Shown: in pieces, positions 27,233-36,323 of the stretch
Layout of the letters: every line of letters starts with the position of its first letter
Numbering within the stretch: position 1 is the stretch's first letter
From: Oxalobacteraceae bacterium
GTDB lineage: Bacteria; Pseudomonadota; Gammaproteobacteria; Burkholderiales; Burkholderiaceae_D
Length of the DNA: 64,000 nucleotides
Assembly (NCBI GenBank): GCA_027490725.1
Contig: JAIXXN010000057.1
Coordinates: 186,001-250,000 of the forward strand
Direction of reading: 5' to 3'
The notes under the pieces: generated by a model
What the model saw: only the letters and a program-made list of their open reading frames with translations
Told to the model about the DNA's origin: nothing
Databases searched by the model: none
Program-made: the position numbers and the translations under genes

Positions 27233-27273
27233 GGTCGGCGTTGCGGATTAGCCTCAATGTTGCAATCCCGACC
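27233..27273. other. imperfect hairpin downstream of panE
   Basis: GGTCGGCGTTGC (from 27233) can pair with GCAATCCCGACC (to 27273) with two mismatches around an 18-base loop. No run of T follows. The remainder of the 193-bp gap before the acyl reductase gene shows no other structure. Confidence 0.3.
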
Positions 27274-27418
27274 ACAGCAGTTTCTCCTGCGCTCACACAG
27301 GGGGTGACTCGATCAGTCATGTGTTTGGCTCGCCAAGCCAGTTGGTAGCAGCCGGAGTCGCCATAGTTTCGCTCTAAGATCGGTTCATTGCAGTATTGAT
27401 ACCGTTTCTGAGAGCCTT

Positions 27419-28996
27419 ATGAAACCAGCATTGAATGTACGCGCCGCCCTGTCCGGCAAACGCGTCCTCCTGACGGGAAGTACCGGCTTTCTTGCCAAAG
27501 TGGTGCTGGAAAAGCTGATTCGCAGCGTGCCCGAGATAGGCGCGATTGTGCTGCTGATCCGCGCCAGCGAGCGCCATGCCGATGCGCGCCAGCGCTTCGA
27601 ACGCGAAATTGCCAGCTCCTCCGTATTTGACCGCCTGCGTGCCGAGCAAGGCGATTATCTGCAAGCCTTCTTCGCCGAGCGCATCGAATGCGTCACCGGC
27701 GAGGTCACAGCGCCCTGCTTCGGCCTGCCTCTGGCCGAATTCAATGCGCTGGCGCAGCGCGTCGATCTGGTGATCAATGCCGCTGCCAGCGTCAACTTCC
27801 GCGAAGCGCTCGACGAAGCACTGGCCATTAACGCCCTGAGCGTCCAGCACATCGCCGAACTGGCGCGCCGCAACCATGCGCCACTGGTGCAAATCTCGAC
27901 CTGCTACGTCAACGGCTACCAGCGTGGCGCCATGCATGAACAGAACGTCACCCCGGCGCGCGCCAGCATTCCGCGCCACGCCGAAGGCTACTACGATCTG
28001 CACAAGCTACTGCAGCAGCTGCAGCACCGTATCGCCACAGTGCGCGCCGAAACGCCGGACCCGCAACAGCGCGAGCGCCGCCTGACCGAACTTGGCATCG
28101 CCGAAGCGAATTACCACGGCTGGAACGACACCTATACCTTCACTAAATGGATGGGCGAGCAGCTCGCCATACAGGCCATGCGCGGCCGCGCACTGACCAT
28201 CGTGCGCCCGTCGATTATCGAAAGCACCCTGCAAGAACCGGTACCGGGCTGGATCGAAGGCGTCAAAGTGGCTGATGCCATCATCCTCGCGTATGCGCGC
28301 GGCAAAACCAGCTTCTTCCCGGCGCGTGCGCAGGAAGTCGTCGACATCATCCCGGCCGACATGGTTGCCAACAGCGTGCTACTGGCGGCCGCCGAGGCCC
28401 TGCAGGATATGCCCGCGACACGCATCTATCAGGCTTGCACCGGGTCCTCGCGCCCGATCACGGTCGGCGCGGTGATCGAGCTGATACAGCACGAAGCGCA
28501 GCGCAACTGGCAGCAGTACGAACGGCTGTTTTACCAGCAGCCGAAACATGCATTCCGGGTGGTCAGCCGGCCGGTATTTCTGCTGATGCTGCGCGCCATG
28601 CGACTGGGCGCCGGAGGCTGGAGTGCGCTACGCACCCTGCTAGGCGCCGGCGAATCACCGCAACTCGAAGCGCTGCGTACCACCCAGTTGCTGGCACTGA
28701 CTTTCTCGTTCTACACGGCGCCCCGCTACATTTTCCAGAACCGTGCGCTGATGGCACTGGCGCAGCGTTTCAGCAGCGAAGAGCGCCAGTGCTTCGAGGT
28801 CGACACCGGCCGCATCGACTGGCGCGCGTATCTGGGCAGGATACATATGGCAGGCCTGAACCGCTATGCGCTGCGTCCGCGCGCCCCGAAATCCGTCGAG
28901 GCCCGTGCCGCCTCCGCGAGCGCAAGCACCACCACGCCCCTTAACCAGAGCAGCGTTAGCGCAGTAGATAGTGCAGCACCGGCCTCGCCGTTATAA
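27419..28996 (+). CDS. fatty acyl-CoA/ACP reductase (alcohol-forming FAR)
   Basis: 525 residues. An N-terminal NAD(P)-binding domain carries VLLTGSTGFLAKVVLEKL (TGxxGxxxK-type dinucleotide motif) and the catalytic YxxxK in DTYTFTKWMGEQ. The substrate-domain signature RPSIIES, and a C-terminal FAR_C region (from about 370), make this the bacterial/plant male-sterility type of alcohol-forming reductase, about 510 residues in Marinobacter. It converts fatty acyl-CoA or acyl-ACP to fatty alcohol with NADPH. The last ~35 residues are Ala/Ser-rich and probably disordered. The wax synthase gene follows 52 bp downstream, so alcohol and ester formation are linked. Confidence 0.9.
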   Translation: MKPALNVRAALSGKRVLLTGSTGFLAKVVLEKLIRSVPEIGAIVLLIRASERHADARQRFEREIASSSVFDRLRAEQGDYLQAFFAERIECVTGEVTAPCFGLPLAEFNALAQRVDLVINAAASVNFREALDEALAINALSVQHIAELARRNHAPLVQISTCYVNGYQRGAMHEQNVTPARASIPRHAEGYYDLHKLLQQLQHRIATVRAETPDPQQRERRLTELGIAEANYHGWNDTYTFTKWMGEQLAIQAMRGRALTIVRPSIIESTLQEPVPGWIEGVKVADAIILAYARGKTSFFPARAQEVVDIIPADMVANSVLLAAAEALQDMPATRIYQACTGSSRPITVGAVIELIQHEAQRNWQQYERLFYQQPKHAFRVVSRPVFLLMLRAMRLGAGGWSALRTLLGAGESPQLEALRTTQLLALTFSFYTAPRYIFQNRALMALAQRFSSEERQCFEVDTGRIDWRAYLGRIHMAGLNRYALRPRAPKSVEARAASASASTTTPLNQSSVSAVDSAAPASPL

Positions 28997-29048
28997 CGAC
29001 CAGCAGGCGCAGACATTGATCTGGCGCCGCAACAGGAGACAGCAGCAT

Positions 29049-30416
29049 ATGAACAATACCAGCCCGGCACCTGCGGCCATGACGCGGCGTGACTACGCGT
29101 GGCACCGCATGGATAGCGATCGCAATCTGATGGTCATCAACAGTATTCTGCTCTTCGAAGGCGCCGTCGATATCGAACGTCTGACCGCTACCATCGCCCT
29201 GCGTCTGCCCAACTATCCGCGCTTTACCCAGAAAGTGCAGCAACGGCGCGGCCGTCCGCACTGGGTTGAAGATACCGAATTCGACATCCGGCGCCATATC
29301 AAGCTGGAACAGATGGGACACGACGTCAATCGCGACGAGCTGCAGACTCACATGACCCGGCTAGCCCATCTGCCACTGGAACGTGACCGACCGATGTGGC
29401 ATATGACAGTGCTCGACCGGGTTAATGGCGGCCATGCCATCGTGTTCCGGGTGCATCACTGCATCACCGACGGTCTGGGACTGGTGCACGTACTGAATCA
29501 CCTCACCGACGACAACGGCATCCATGGCCGCAGCCCATCGCCCGTCGGCCACCCGCACCGCGCCACCGTGGCCCACAATGCCGTCTGCTCGGCGGTGGCG
29601 CGCGGCGTGTCGTGGCTGAAAATCGCGTTTCACGTGGCGCGCCTGTCGGTGCTGTGGCCGGATGCACACAGCCGCTTCAAGGCGCCGATGACGGGTGAAA
29701 AACAGCTGGTCTGGCTGCCACCGCTGGAGATGGAACGGGTGCGTAGCATGTCCAAGCGCATGGGCGTGACCTTGAATGATGTCTGGGTGGCCGCCGTCTC
29801 GGGCGCACTGCGTAACTATCTGGCCGAACATGGCCAGCGTCCCGATGGTCGTGCGCTACGCGCTGCCGTCACCTTCAATCTGCGCGAGAAGGCCAACGCC
29901 TTCCAGCTCGGTAACGAGTTCGGTCTGGTGGCGGTGGATCTGCCCACCAATGTGGACGACCCGCGCCTGCGACTGCGCCAGTCGAGCCAGCGGATGACGG
30001 CCATCAAACGCTCGCACCAGCCGCGCGCCACCATGGCTTTTCTGTCGATTGCCGGCTGCCTGCCGAGTGCCCTGCAGCGCTTTGCACTGAATCTGTTCAC
30101 CTCCAAGGGCTCGGTGGTGCTGACCAATATCGAAGGGCCGAGCAGCCGCCGTTATCTGGCAGGTTCGCGCATGACGGATCTGATCTGCTGGGTGCCGCAG
30201 GCCGGCAAGCTGGGGGTGGGGCTGGCCTTCATTTCCTACGCCGGCCAAATTCAGCTGGCACTCTTCGTCGATACGGATCTGGTACCTGATCCGGATCGGC
30301 TGATGGCGCTGACCTACGCAGCGTTTGAAGAAATGCAGCAGGCCACGGCCGGCGAAGTCGTCAGCACACCCGCCCCCGAAGCGGGCGGCGCACTGACTCC
30401 GGCCGCGGCCCGCTAG
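29049..30416 (+). CDS. wax ester synthase/diacylglycerol acyltransferase (WS/DGAT)
   Basis: 455 residues from the ATG at 29049, preceded by AGGAG at 29034; an earlier start at 28971 lies inside the FAR gene. The catalytic HHxxxDG motif is HHCITDG (His136, His137, Asp141). Other family landmarks are VTLNDVWVA (ND motif) and NIEGPSSRRYLAGSRM (the PLYLxGA-like region). The enzyme esterifies fatty alcohol or diacylglycerol with acyl-CoA at the inner membrane, making wax ester or triacylglycerol lipid bodies. Pairing with a reductase that supplies fatty alcohol favours wax ester. Convergent with the cyanophycinase gene, 10 bp between stops. Confidence 0.92.
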   Translation: MNNTSPAPAAMTRRDYAWHRMDSDRNLMVINSILLFEGAVDIERLTATIALRLPNYPRFTQKVQQRRGRPHWVEDTEFDIRRHIKLEQMGHDVNRDELQTHMTRLAHLPLERDRPMWHMTVLDRVNGGHAIVFRVHHCITDGLGLVHVLNHLTDDNGIHGRSPSPVGHPHRATVAHNAVCSAVARGVSWLKIAFHVARLSVLWPDAHSRFKAPMTGEKQLVWLPPLEMERVRSMSKRMGVTLNDVWVAAVSGALRNYLAEHGQRPDGRALRAAVTFNLREKANAFQLGNEFGLVAVDLPTNVDDPRLRLRQSSQRMTAIKRSHQPRATMAFLSIAGCLPSALQRFALNLFTSKGSVVLTNIEGPSSRRYLAGSRMTDLICWVPQAGKLGVGLAFISYAGQIQLALFVDTDLVPDPDRLMALTYAAFEEMQQATAGEVVSTPAPEAGGALTPAAAR

Positions 30417-30426
30417 GCCGGAATGA

Positions 30427-31662
30427 TTAGCGGTACCACGGCAAAGTGATGTGCAGGGGCCGCACATCGAGACGCAGATTCAGCACCGTATAGGATTCGG
30501 AACTGGCCGAGGCATAACCGCTACTCTCCGGCACACGGCTGAATTTGAACTCGAAGCCCAGTTCCGGACGGGGTTCCCCCGGTGCAGCCGTGGCAATCCC
30601 GATCGCCTGCGTCTGGGCATTATCGATCAGCCGCTCCATCATCAGCAGCACGGCATTGTGACCCAGAATATCGGTGGAATACACGGCTTCGCGATTGGCC
30701 GGCTGCAGCGGATCGACCTTGCCTTCGCGCTTGTCGTCGGATGGCGTGTAGACCCCGCTCTGCAACTGGTAACGGTCACCACGATCCAGATAACTGATAC
30801 GGACGTTGCTGACATTGAAGTCGGGGCTGGCGCGATCAACCGTCGCCTGGCGCAGATCGAGCAGCAGCGCGCCCTGATACCCGATCACTTCCACCTCGCG
30901 CCGGGGGCTGATCACCATCGCCGTATTCTCATCGATCCCCAGCCCCAGCTGATAGCCCTTCTTCAGCATGGCCGGCAGCATGCGGGCAAAGCGCCCGCGC
31001 GCCAGCAGATGCTGGTCAACGAACACGTCCTTACCGATAAAACCCAGCCCGGGCACCAGTTCCGCGCCATCGCGCACGCCGCTGCTCAGGGTGTCGATCA
31101 CACTGCGCGTCTCGTTGTACATGGTGCTACTCATGATGGCGGCACCGGCGCTACTACCGGCGATCACGCCGCCGCGCTGATACACGTCCCAGATCGCCTG
31201 CAGCACAGCCGTGCGACTGCCGTCCGGACGCACCAGCGCACCGGTAATCAGGCTCTGGTCGCCGCCCGCGAAATACACTCCGCCAGCCGTGCGGATACTG
31301 TCGGCCAGCTGGGCGTCCTCCGCCACTTGCTGCAGTGTTCTCTGTTTGAATTTAGGCGACAGTGGCACCACAAACGCCGCTGCGCCATAGCGATTCAGGT
31401 AGGCCGCCAGATTTCTGCCGGAACGTTCCGGATTACCGGCTGCCGTGGGCATGACCGCGATGCGCGCACCGGCGCCACCGGCCAGTTGCACTACCCGCTG
31501 CCAGACCACCGCATTATCGGCCCGTAATGCGCCGCCGATAATTACCAGCGAACCTTGCGGCGCTGGCGCCGCTTGCGGACCTTTCATTTCTTGCGATTCC
31601 GCCGCACCCGCCTGCGTGCACCAGATCAAACTCGCCAACAGCCATCCCATCCACCGATTCAT
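30427..31662 (-). CDS. secreted cyanophycinase (peptidase S51)
   Basis: 411 residues from the ATG at 31662 with AGAGGA upstream; the ORF is open to 31797 without a better start. The signal peptide (MNRWMGWLLASLIWCTQAGAAE) marks it as exported. The S51 serine-protease core is clear: GSLVIIGGALR, AVMPTAAGNPERSG, GGVYFAGGDQSLIT and nucleophile elbow GSSAGA with Ser171. LGLGIDENTAMV is also typical. About 130 residues beyond the core form a C-terminal extension, giving the length of extracellular CphE-type enzymes rather than the ~270 of cytoplasmic CphB. It hydrolyses the Asp-Arg polymer cyanophycin to dipeptides. No cyanophycin synthetase is in the window, so it probably scavenges polymer from other cells. 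Confidence 0.9.
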   Translation of the reverse strand: MNRWMGWLLASLIWCTQAGAAESQEMKGPQAAPAPQGSLVIIGGALRADNAVVWQRVVQLAGGAGARIAVMPTAAGNPERSGRNLAAYLNRYGAAAFVVPLSPKFKQRTLQQVAEDAQLADSIRTAGGVYFAGGDQSLITGALVRPDGSRTAVLQAIWDVYQRGGVIAGSSAGAAIMSSTMYNETRSVIDTLSSGVRDGAELVPGLGFIGKDVFVDQHLLARGRFARMLPAMLKKGYQLGLGIDENTAMVISPRREVEVIGYQGALLLDLRQATVDRASPDFNVSNVRISYLDRGDRYQLQSGVYTPSDDKREGKVDPLQPANREAVYSTDILGHNAVLLMMERLIDNAQTQAIGIATAAPGEPRPELGFEFKFSRVPESSGYASASSESYTVLNLRLDVRPLHITLPWYR

Positions 31663-31717
31663 ACGCCATCCTCTGAAAATTGCCGGCAATCGTGCAAGGC
31701 TGCCGAATTTGCCGTCA

Positions 31718-31737
31718 TCCGGCAGGAATCTGCCGGA
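31718..31737. promoter_or_regulatory. inverted repeat upstream of cyanophycinase
   Basis: TCCGGCAG and CTGCCGGA are separated by GAAT, 56-75 bp upstream of the cyanophycinase ATG in the 300-bp divergent gap. Several further TGCCG copies lie between 31681 and 31717. Looks like an operator, though it could also be a small hairpin. Confidence 0.35.
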
Positions 31738-31904
31738 AAAACCGCCTCTGCCGTCCGAAAAACCATCAGCATACTGATATTTCAGGCAATCTGGCATAGC
31801 TATTTCAGTTCGTCCTAGCGTCTCCCGGCGCGCCCGCCCCGAACTGCGTGCCGTGTGCTTGCTGCCTTGCGTCGCTGCGCCCAGTCCCGCCCCTTAAATC
31901 CCCC

Positions 31905-31932
31905 TTGCTGCTGCGCCAATCTGCTATAGAAT
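31905..31932 (+). promoter_or_regulatory. candidate promoter of the amino acid permease
   Basis: TTGCTG at 31905 and TAGAAT at 31927 are spaced 16 bp. The overlapping TGCTATAGA at 31922-31930 also reads as an extended -10 element. It lies 31 bp before the permease ATG at 31963. The rest of the 300-bp gap holds only the inverted repeat noted separately. Confidence 0.4.
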
Positions 31933-31962
31933 CGTGCTCTTTACTTAACAACCGAGGCAGCG

Positions 31963-33324
31963 ATGGCAGAACAGCAGAATCAACTCCGGCGCGGGCTGAA
32001 AAGCCGTCACATCCAGCTGATTGCGCTTGGCGGGGCCATCGGCACCGGACTGTTCCTCGGCATCGCCCAGACCATACAGATGGCCGGTCCTTCCGTGCTG
32101 CTCGGCTATGCGATCGCCGGGGTCATCGCCTTTCTGATCATGCGCCAGCTGGGCGAAATGGTGGTCGATGAGCCGGTCGCCGGTTCCTTCAGCTACTTTG
32201 CCGATAAATACTGCGGCCACTGGGCCGGCTTCATGTCGGGCTGGAACTACTGGGTACTGTATGTGCTGGTCAGCATGGCGGAACTGTCGGCCGTCGGCAT
32301 CTATGTCCAGTACTGGTGGCCGGAGGTGCCGACCTGGGCCTCGGCGCTGGGCTTTTTCATTGTGATCAATGCGATCAGCCTGTCCAACGTCAAAGCCTTT
32401 GGCGAAATGGAATTCTGGTTCGCCATCATCAAAGTGGTGGCGATTGTCGGCATGATTGTATTTGGTGCCTATCTACTAATTTCCGGGGATGCCGGCCCGC
32501 AAGCGAGCATCACCAATCTGTGGCAACTGGGCGGCTTCTTCCCGAACGGTGTAGGCGGCATGCTGATGGCCATGGCGGTGATCATGTTCTCCTTCGGCGG
32601 GCTGGAACTGATCGGCATCACCGCGGCCGAGGCGGACAATCCATCACACAGCATCCCGAAAGCGACCAATCAGGCCATTTACCGCATCCTGATCTTCTAC
32701 ATCGGCGCGCTGGCGATTCTGCTGTCGCTCTACCCCTGGCAGAAAGTTGCCAGCGGCGGTAGCCCGTTCGTGCTGATTTTCCATGCGCTCAACAGCAATC
32801 TGGTGGCGAATGTCCTGAATGCCGTCGTGCTGACGGCGGCACTGTCGGTCTACAACAGTGGGGTTTACTCGAATACCCGCATGCTGTACGGCCTGGCGAA
32901 GCAAGGCAACGCGCCGCAGCGCCTGCAGGCGGTGAACCAGCGTGGCGTGCCGGTCGCGGCGCTGGCAGTGTCGGCACTGGCGACCGGCATCTGCATCGTA
33001 ATTAACTACCTGATGCCCGGTAAAGCCTTCGGTTTCCTGATGGGATTAGTGGTTTCCGCACTGATTATCAACTGGGGCATGATCAGCTGGATCCACCTGC
33101 GTTTCCGCGCCAGCAAACTGGCCAATGGCGAGAGCACAGCGTTCCGTAGTCCGGCCCATCCCTACACGAACTACCTGTGCCTGGCATTCCTGCTCGGAAT
33201 ACTGGTGGTGATGTTCATGACGCCCGACCTGCAACTGTCGGTCTATCTGATTCCCGTCTGGCTAGTGGTACTCGCCGCAGGCTATCGCTTGCGCCGCAAG
33301 GACAGCGTGGCAGGTGGCCAGTGA
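31963..33324 (+). CDS. aroP: AroP-type amino acid permease (APC/AAT family)
   Basis: 453 residues, 12 helices. The N-terminus LRRGLKSRHIQLIALGGAIG and segments FLIMRQLGEMVVDEPVAGSF, NAISLSNVKAFGEMEFWFAI, FSFGGLELIGITAAEADNP and SVYLIPVWLVVLAAGY match the E. coli AroP/PheP group closely, so aromatic amino acid:H+ symport is the best guess. Some relatives carry other amino acids. GAGG lies 7 bases before the ATG. Divergent from a secreted cyanophycinase and overlapping the next gene by four bases. Confidence 0.85.
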   Translation: MAEQQNQLRRGLKSRHIQLIALGGAIGTGLFLGIAQTIQMAGPSVLLGYAIAGVIAFLIMRQLGEMVVDEPVAGSFSYFADKYCGHWAGFMSGWNYWVLYVLVSMAELSAVGIYVQYWWPEVPTWASALGFFIVINAISLSNVKAFGEMEFWFAIIKVVAIVGMIVFGAYLLISGDAGPQASITNLWQLGGFFPNGVGGMLMAMAVIMFSFGGLELIGITAAEADNPSHSIPKATNQAIYRILIFYIGALAILLSLYPWQKVASGGSPFVLIFHALNSNLVANVLNAVVLTAALSVYNSGVYSNTRMLYGLAKQGNAPQRLQAVNQRGVPVAALAVSALATGICIVINYLMPGKAFGFLMGLVVSALIINWGMISWIHLRFRASKLANGESTAFRSPAHPYTNYLCLAFLLGILVVMFMTPDLQLSVYLIPVWLVVLAAGYRLRRKDSVAGGQ

Positions 33325-34514
33325 ACGACTGTTCTACGCCACAGCGCAGCCTGTATTGCTATCCCTGGGATGTACTGGATAGCGCGCACCATGTCGGTGA
33401 GCTGAAGCGGCTCGGCATGCACGGCGCCACACTGGCCGTCAGCTATCATGCAGGCAAATTCCTGCGTCCCCATAGCGACGCCCGGCCGCGTGTGATCTTT
33501 CCAGAAGACGGTGTGGTGTATTTCGAACCTGATCTGGCGCGCTACGGCGCACTGCGCCCGCAGCCCCACTCCGATCCGGCGCTACGACGCGTCCTGCCGG
33601 AACTGGTGGCCGACGGCCGTCTGGCAGTGCACGCCTGGACCGTACTGCTGCACAATAGCCGGCTGGGTGCCCTGCACCCAGAGTACACAGCGCAGAATGC
33701 CTATGGTGATCGCTACGTCTACAGCCTGTGCCCGATGCAGCCAGCCGTGTTCGAGTATGCGGTGGCGCTGTGTGCGGATCTCGGAACCCGCGGCGTGGCC
33801 AGCGTGGTGCTAGAAACGCCGGGCTGGCTGCCCTACGCCCATGGCTACCACCACGAATTTGCTCAGGTGCGCAGCAATGTTTGGCTCGACACCATGCTGG
33901 GCCTGTGTTTCTGCGACGCCTGCATGGGTGCTGGCCGGCAAGCCAATCTAGCCATGAGCGCCTTGCGCGAACGGGTGGCCAGCGCCGTCGACCAGTATCT
34001 GCAAGCGCCAGGAGATGCTACACCGGTGCAGGCGCAGGCATGGCTGAGCGCTGACTTGCTGGCCGATGTGGATCTGGCGGCGCTGTTGCGTCTGCGCCAG
34101 CGCCGCGTGACCCAGCTCGTGAAAGCGATCCGGGCGGCGTTGCCCGCGACGGTCGAGCTGGCTGTGATTGCGACCGTGCAGCGACCCACTGCGCAAAACT
34201 GGCAGGAAGGCATGGATCTGGCGGCGCTGGCCGAGGTCGCCGACTGGATCGATGTGCCCTTTTACGAGCCGGACGCAGCAGCCGTGCTGAGCGATGCCTG
34301 GGACTGCCTGCGGCGCGTCGGCGACAGTGCAAACATCCGGGCGATTCTGCGCCCCGGCCCGCCGGATCTCGGCGATGGTGCCCAGCTCGCTGCTGCCGTC
34401 GCCGGACTGGCCCGAATGAAGATCCAGCATGTGGGCTTCTACAACTACGGCATGTTGCGCAGCGCCCAGCTTGAAGCACTCGGCGCCACGCTGGCTGCCC
34501 AGGGTCCCGGCTAG
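33321..34514 (+). CDS. uncharacterised alanine-rich protein, possible TIM-barrel hydrolase
   Basis: 397 residues from a GTG that overlaps the permease stop (GTGA), so it is probably translated by coupling; upstream in-frame sequence lies within the permease gene. No signal peptide or membrane helix. Features include an opening YPWDVLD, a conserved-looking LAVSYHAGKFLRPHS, FCDACMG (paired Cys) and WIDVPFYEP, arranged in alternating beta/alpha fashion like a glycoside-hydrolase TIM barrel. I remember similar proteins, labelled only alanine-rich or hypothetical, from actinobacteria. No catalytic residues can be named. Coupling to a permease suggests use of an imported compound, but this is only context. 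Confidence 0.75.
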   Translation: MNDCSTPQRSLYCYPWDVLDSAHHVGELKRLGMHGATLAVSYHAGKFLRPHSDARPRVIFPEDGVVYFEPDLARYGALRPQPHSDPALRRVLPELVADGRLAVHAWTVLLHNSRLGALHPEYTAQNAYGDRYVYSLCPMQPAVFEYAVALCADLGTRGVASVVLETPGWLPYAHGYHHEFAQVRSNVWLDTMLGLCFCDACMGAGRQANLAMSALRERVASAVDQYLQAPGDATPVQAQAWLSADLLADVDLAALLRLRQRRVTQLVKAIRAALPATVELAVIATVQRPTAQNWQEGMDLAALAEVADWIDVPFYEPDAAAVLSDAWDCLRRVGDSANIRAILRPGPPDLGDGAQLAAAVAGLARMKIQHVGFYNYGMLRSAQLEALGATLAAQGPG

Positions 34515-34583
34515 CGGGCAGGCGCTGGCGCGCATCGCAGAGTTGCGTGCTTGTCTTTCCAGGCATACTACATTAGCCTGCGT

Positions 34584-34687
34584 AGTATTACTTACCAGTA
34601 TTATTTACCAGTATTATTTACCAGTATTACTTACCAGGATTACGCATCGGTATCACGCACCAGTATTACGCACCAGTGATTTGCGCC
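34584..34687. repeat. eight tandem 13-bp repeats upstream of a chemoreceptor
   Basis: Eight consecutive 13-bp units run without gaps. Units 1-4 are AGTATTACTTACC or AGTATTATTTACC. Units 5-8 decay (AGGATTACGCATC, GGTATCACGCACC, AGTATTACGCACC, AGTGATTTGCGCC). The array ends 28 bp before the chemoreceptor ATG and fills most of the 201-bp gap. It is AT-rich against the local background. Confidence 0.95.
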
Positions 34688-34715
34688 AAAACCACTTCGC
34701 CTCACGGAGACGCTT

Positions 34716-36323
34716 ATGTTCGACCGTATCACTATCCGGGCCCGCCTGACCGGCACCATCACCCTGCTGGCATTACTGATTGTGTTTGTTGGCGTACGGG
34801 GTATTTTTGAGTTGCGAAATAGCAACGCCGTGTTGCGCGATGTATATGGTAATTCCATGACCTCCATGAAGGCTGTTTACGAGGCGCAGATCCAGATTGA
34901 TAGAGCCCGATTATCGCTGGATCGGGTGGCACTCGCGATCGATGCGCCCGCTTCGCAAGAGCCCCTGAAGAAAGCCCAGGACTTCATCAACGGCAACGAA
35001 AAATACTGGCAAAGCTATCTGGCGCTGCCCTTCGGTGCTGGCGAAAAAGAACTGGCCGACAAAGTGGAAGCGTCCCGGCAGGCACTGATACGCGAGGGCT
35101 TGCAGCCAGCCATCAAGGCGCTGACGGAAAAGAATCAGGAAGAAATCCAGCGCCTGATGCTGGGAGAAATTACTCGCCTGTTCCGCCTATTTGTGGAGAG
35201 CACGGAAAAGCTCACCACCTACCAACTGAATAGCACCAAACAACATTACGAAGAGAGTCAGGCCGCCTATCAACGCGCCCTGACGCTGTCGGTGGCTGCG
35301 ATTGTGCTGGGACTCGGCCTTGCCGGGGTTTCCGGCCTGATGTTGCTGCGCGCGGTAATGTCGCCAGTGGACGCAACCCGTCAGCATTTCGAAGCTATGG
35401 CGCAGGGGCATCTGGATAACCCCATCGAAACGGGCCGCGCTGACGAAATGGGCGCCATGATGACGGGCTTGCAGCAGATGCAGGAACGCCTCGCCGGCAC
35501 GGTGCGCAGCGTGCGTGAAGGCAGTGATGCCATCGCGCTGGCCAGTAGCGAAATCGCGGCAGGCAATCTGGATCTATCGCGCCGTACCGAGCAACAGGCG
35601 GCCAGTCTCGAGGAAACCGCTTCATCGCTGGAAGAGCTCACCTCGACCGTGCGGCAGAATTCCGAAAGCGCCCGGCAAGCCAGTTCGCTGGCCAGTTCCG
35701 CCTCCGACATTGCGATTAAAGGCGGCGAATTAGTCAGCCGCGTGATCGACACCATGGGCTCGATCACCGCTTCCTCGGACAAGATTGCCGACATTATCGG
35801 TGTGATCGACGGAATCGCTTTCCAGACCAATATTCTGGCCCTGAATGCCGCTGTGGAAGCGGCCCGTGCTGGCGAACAGGGGCGCGGCTTCGCCGTGGTG
35901 GCGACCGAAGTGCGTAATCTGGCCCAGCGTTCCGCCGCAGCGGCCAAGGATATCAAGGCACTCATCACGGACTCGGTCGAGCAGGTCGGCAGTGGTAGTG
36001 CGCTGGTCAATCAGGCCGGCAGCACGATGGATGAAATCGTCAGCAGTGTGCGCCGAGTCAGCGACATCATCAGTGAAATCAGCGCCGCTGGCCATGAGCA
36101 GGAAACCGGCATCGAGCAGATCAATCAGGCCGTGGCAGAAATGGACAATGTCACGCAGCAGAACGCAGCGCTGGTGGAGCAAGCTGCTGCGGCCTCGCAA
36201 GCTATGCAGGAACAGGCTGCCAAGCTGGCGCAGATGGTGGCGGTATTCCGTATCGCCGGCGCTCAGCAACCATCCGGCATGGCGCGCAAGGCCTTGCCAC
36301 GCCGTAGCGCCATCGCCGGCTAA
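34716..36323 (+). CDS. methyl-accepting chemotaxis protein (Tar-like sensor)
   Basis: 535 residues with GGAG about 9 bases before the ATG. TM1 is at 11-30, the periplasmic helical bundle at 31-188, TM2 at 189-211, then HAMP and the signalling rod with the same tip as the other receptor in this window ([35 protein letters not shown]). Methylation-helix features ([39 protein letters not shown]) are standard. The C-terminus has no CheR-binding pentapeptide. The stop shares bases with the stop of the convergent hybrid kinase, so there is no room for a terminator between them. Confidence 0.94.
   Translation: MFDRITIRARLTGTITLLALLIVFVGVRGIFELRNSNAVLRDVYGNSMTSMKAVYEAQIQIDRARLSLDRVALAIDAPASQEPLKKAQDFINGNEKYWQSYLALPFGAGEKELADKVEASRQALIREGLQPAIKALTEKNQEEIQRLMLGEITRLFRLFVESTEKLTTYQLNSTKQHYEESQAAYQRALTLSVAAIVLGLGLAGVSGLMLLRAVMSPVDATRQHFEAMAQGHLDNPIETGRADEMGAMMTGLQQMQERLAGTVRSVREGSDAIALASSEIAAGNLDLSRRTEQQAASLEETASSLEELTSTVRQNSESARQASSLASSASDIAIKGGELVSRVIDTMGSITASSDKIADIIGVIDGIAFQTNILALNAAVEAARAGEQGRGFAVVATEVRNLAQRSAAAAKDIKALITDSVEQVGSGSALVNQAGSTMDEIVSSVRRVSDIISEISAAGHEQETGIEQINQAVAEMDNVTQQNAALVEQAAAASQAMQEQAAKLAQMVAVFRIAGAQQPSGMARKALPRRSAIAG

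Noticed and set aside
34584-34687. CRISPR array
   Set aside because: The 13-bp units abut with no spacers and no cas genes are present; it is a plain tandem repeat.
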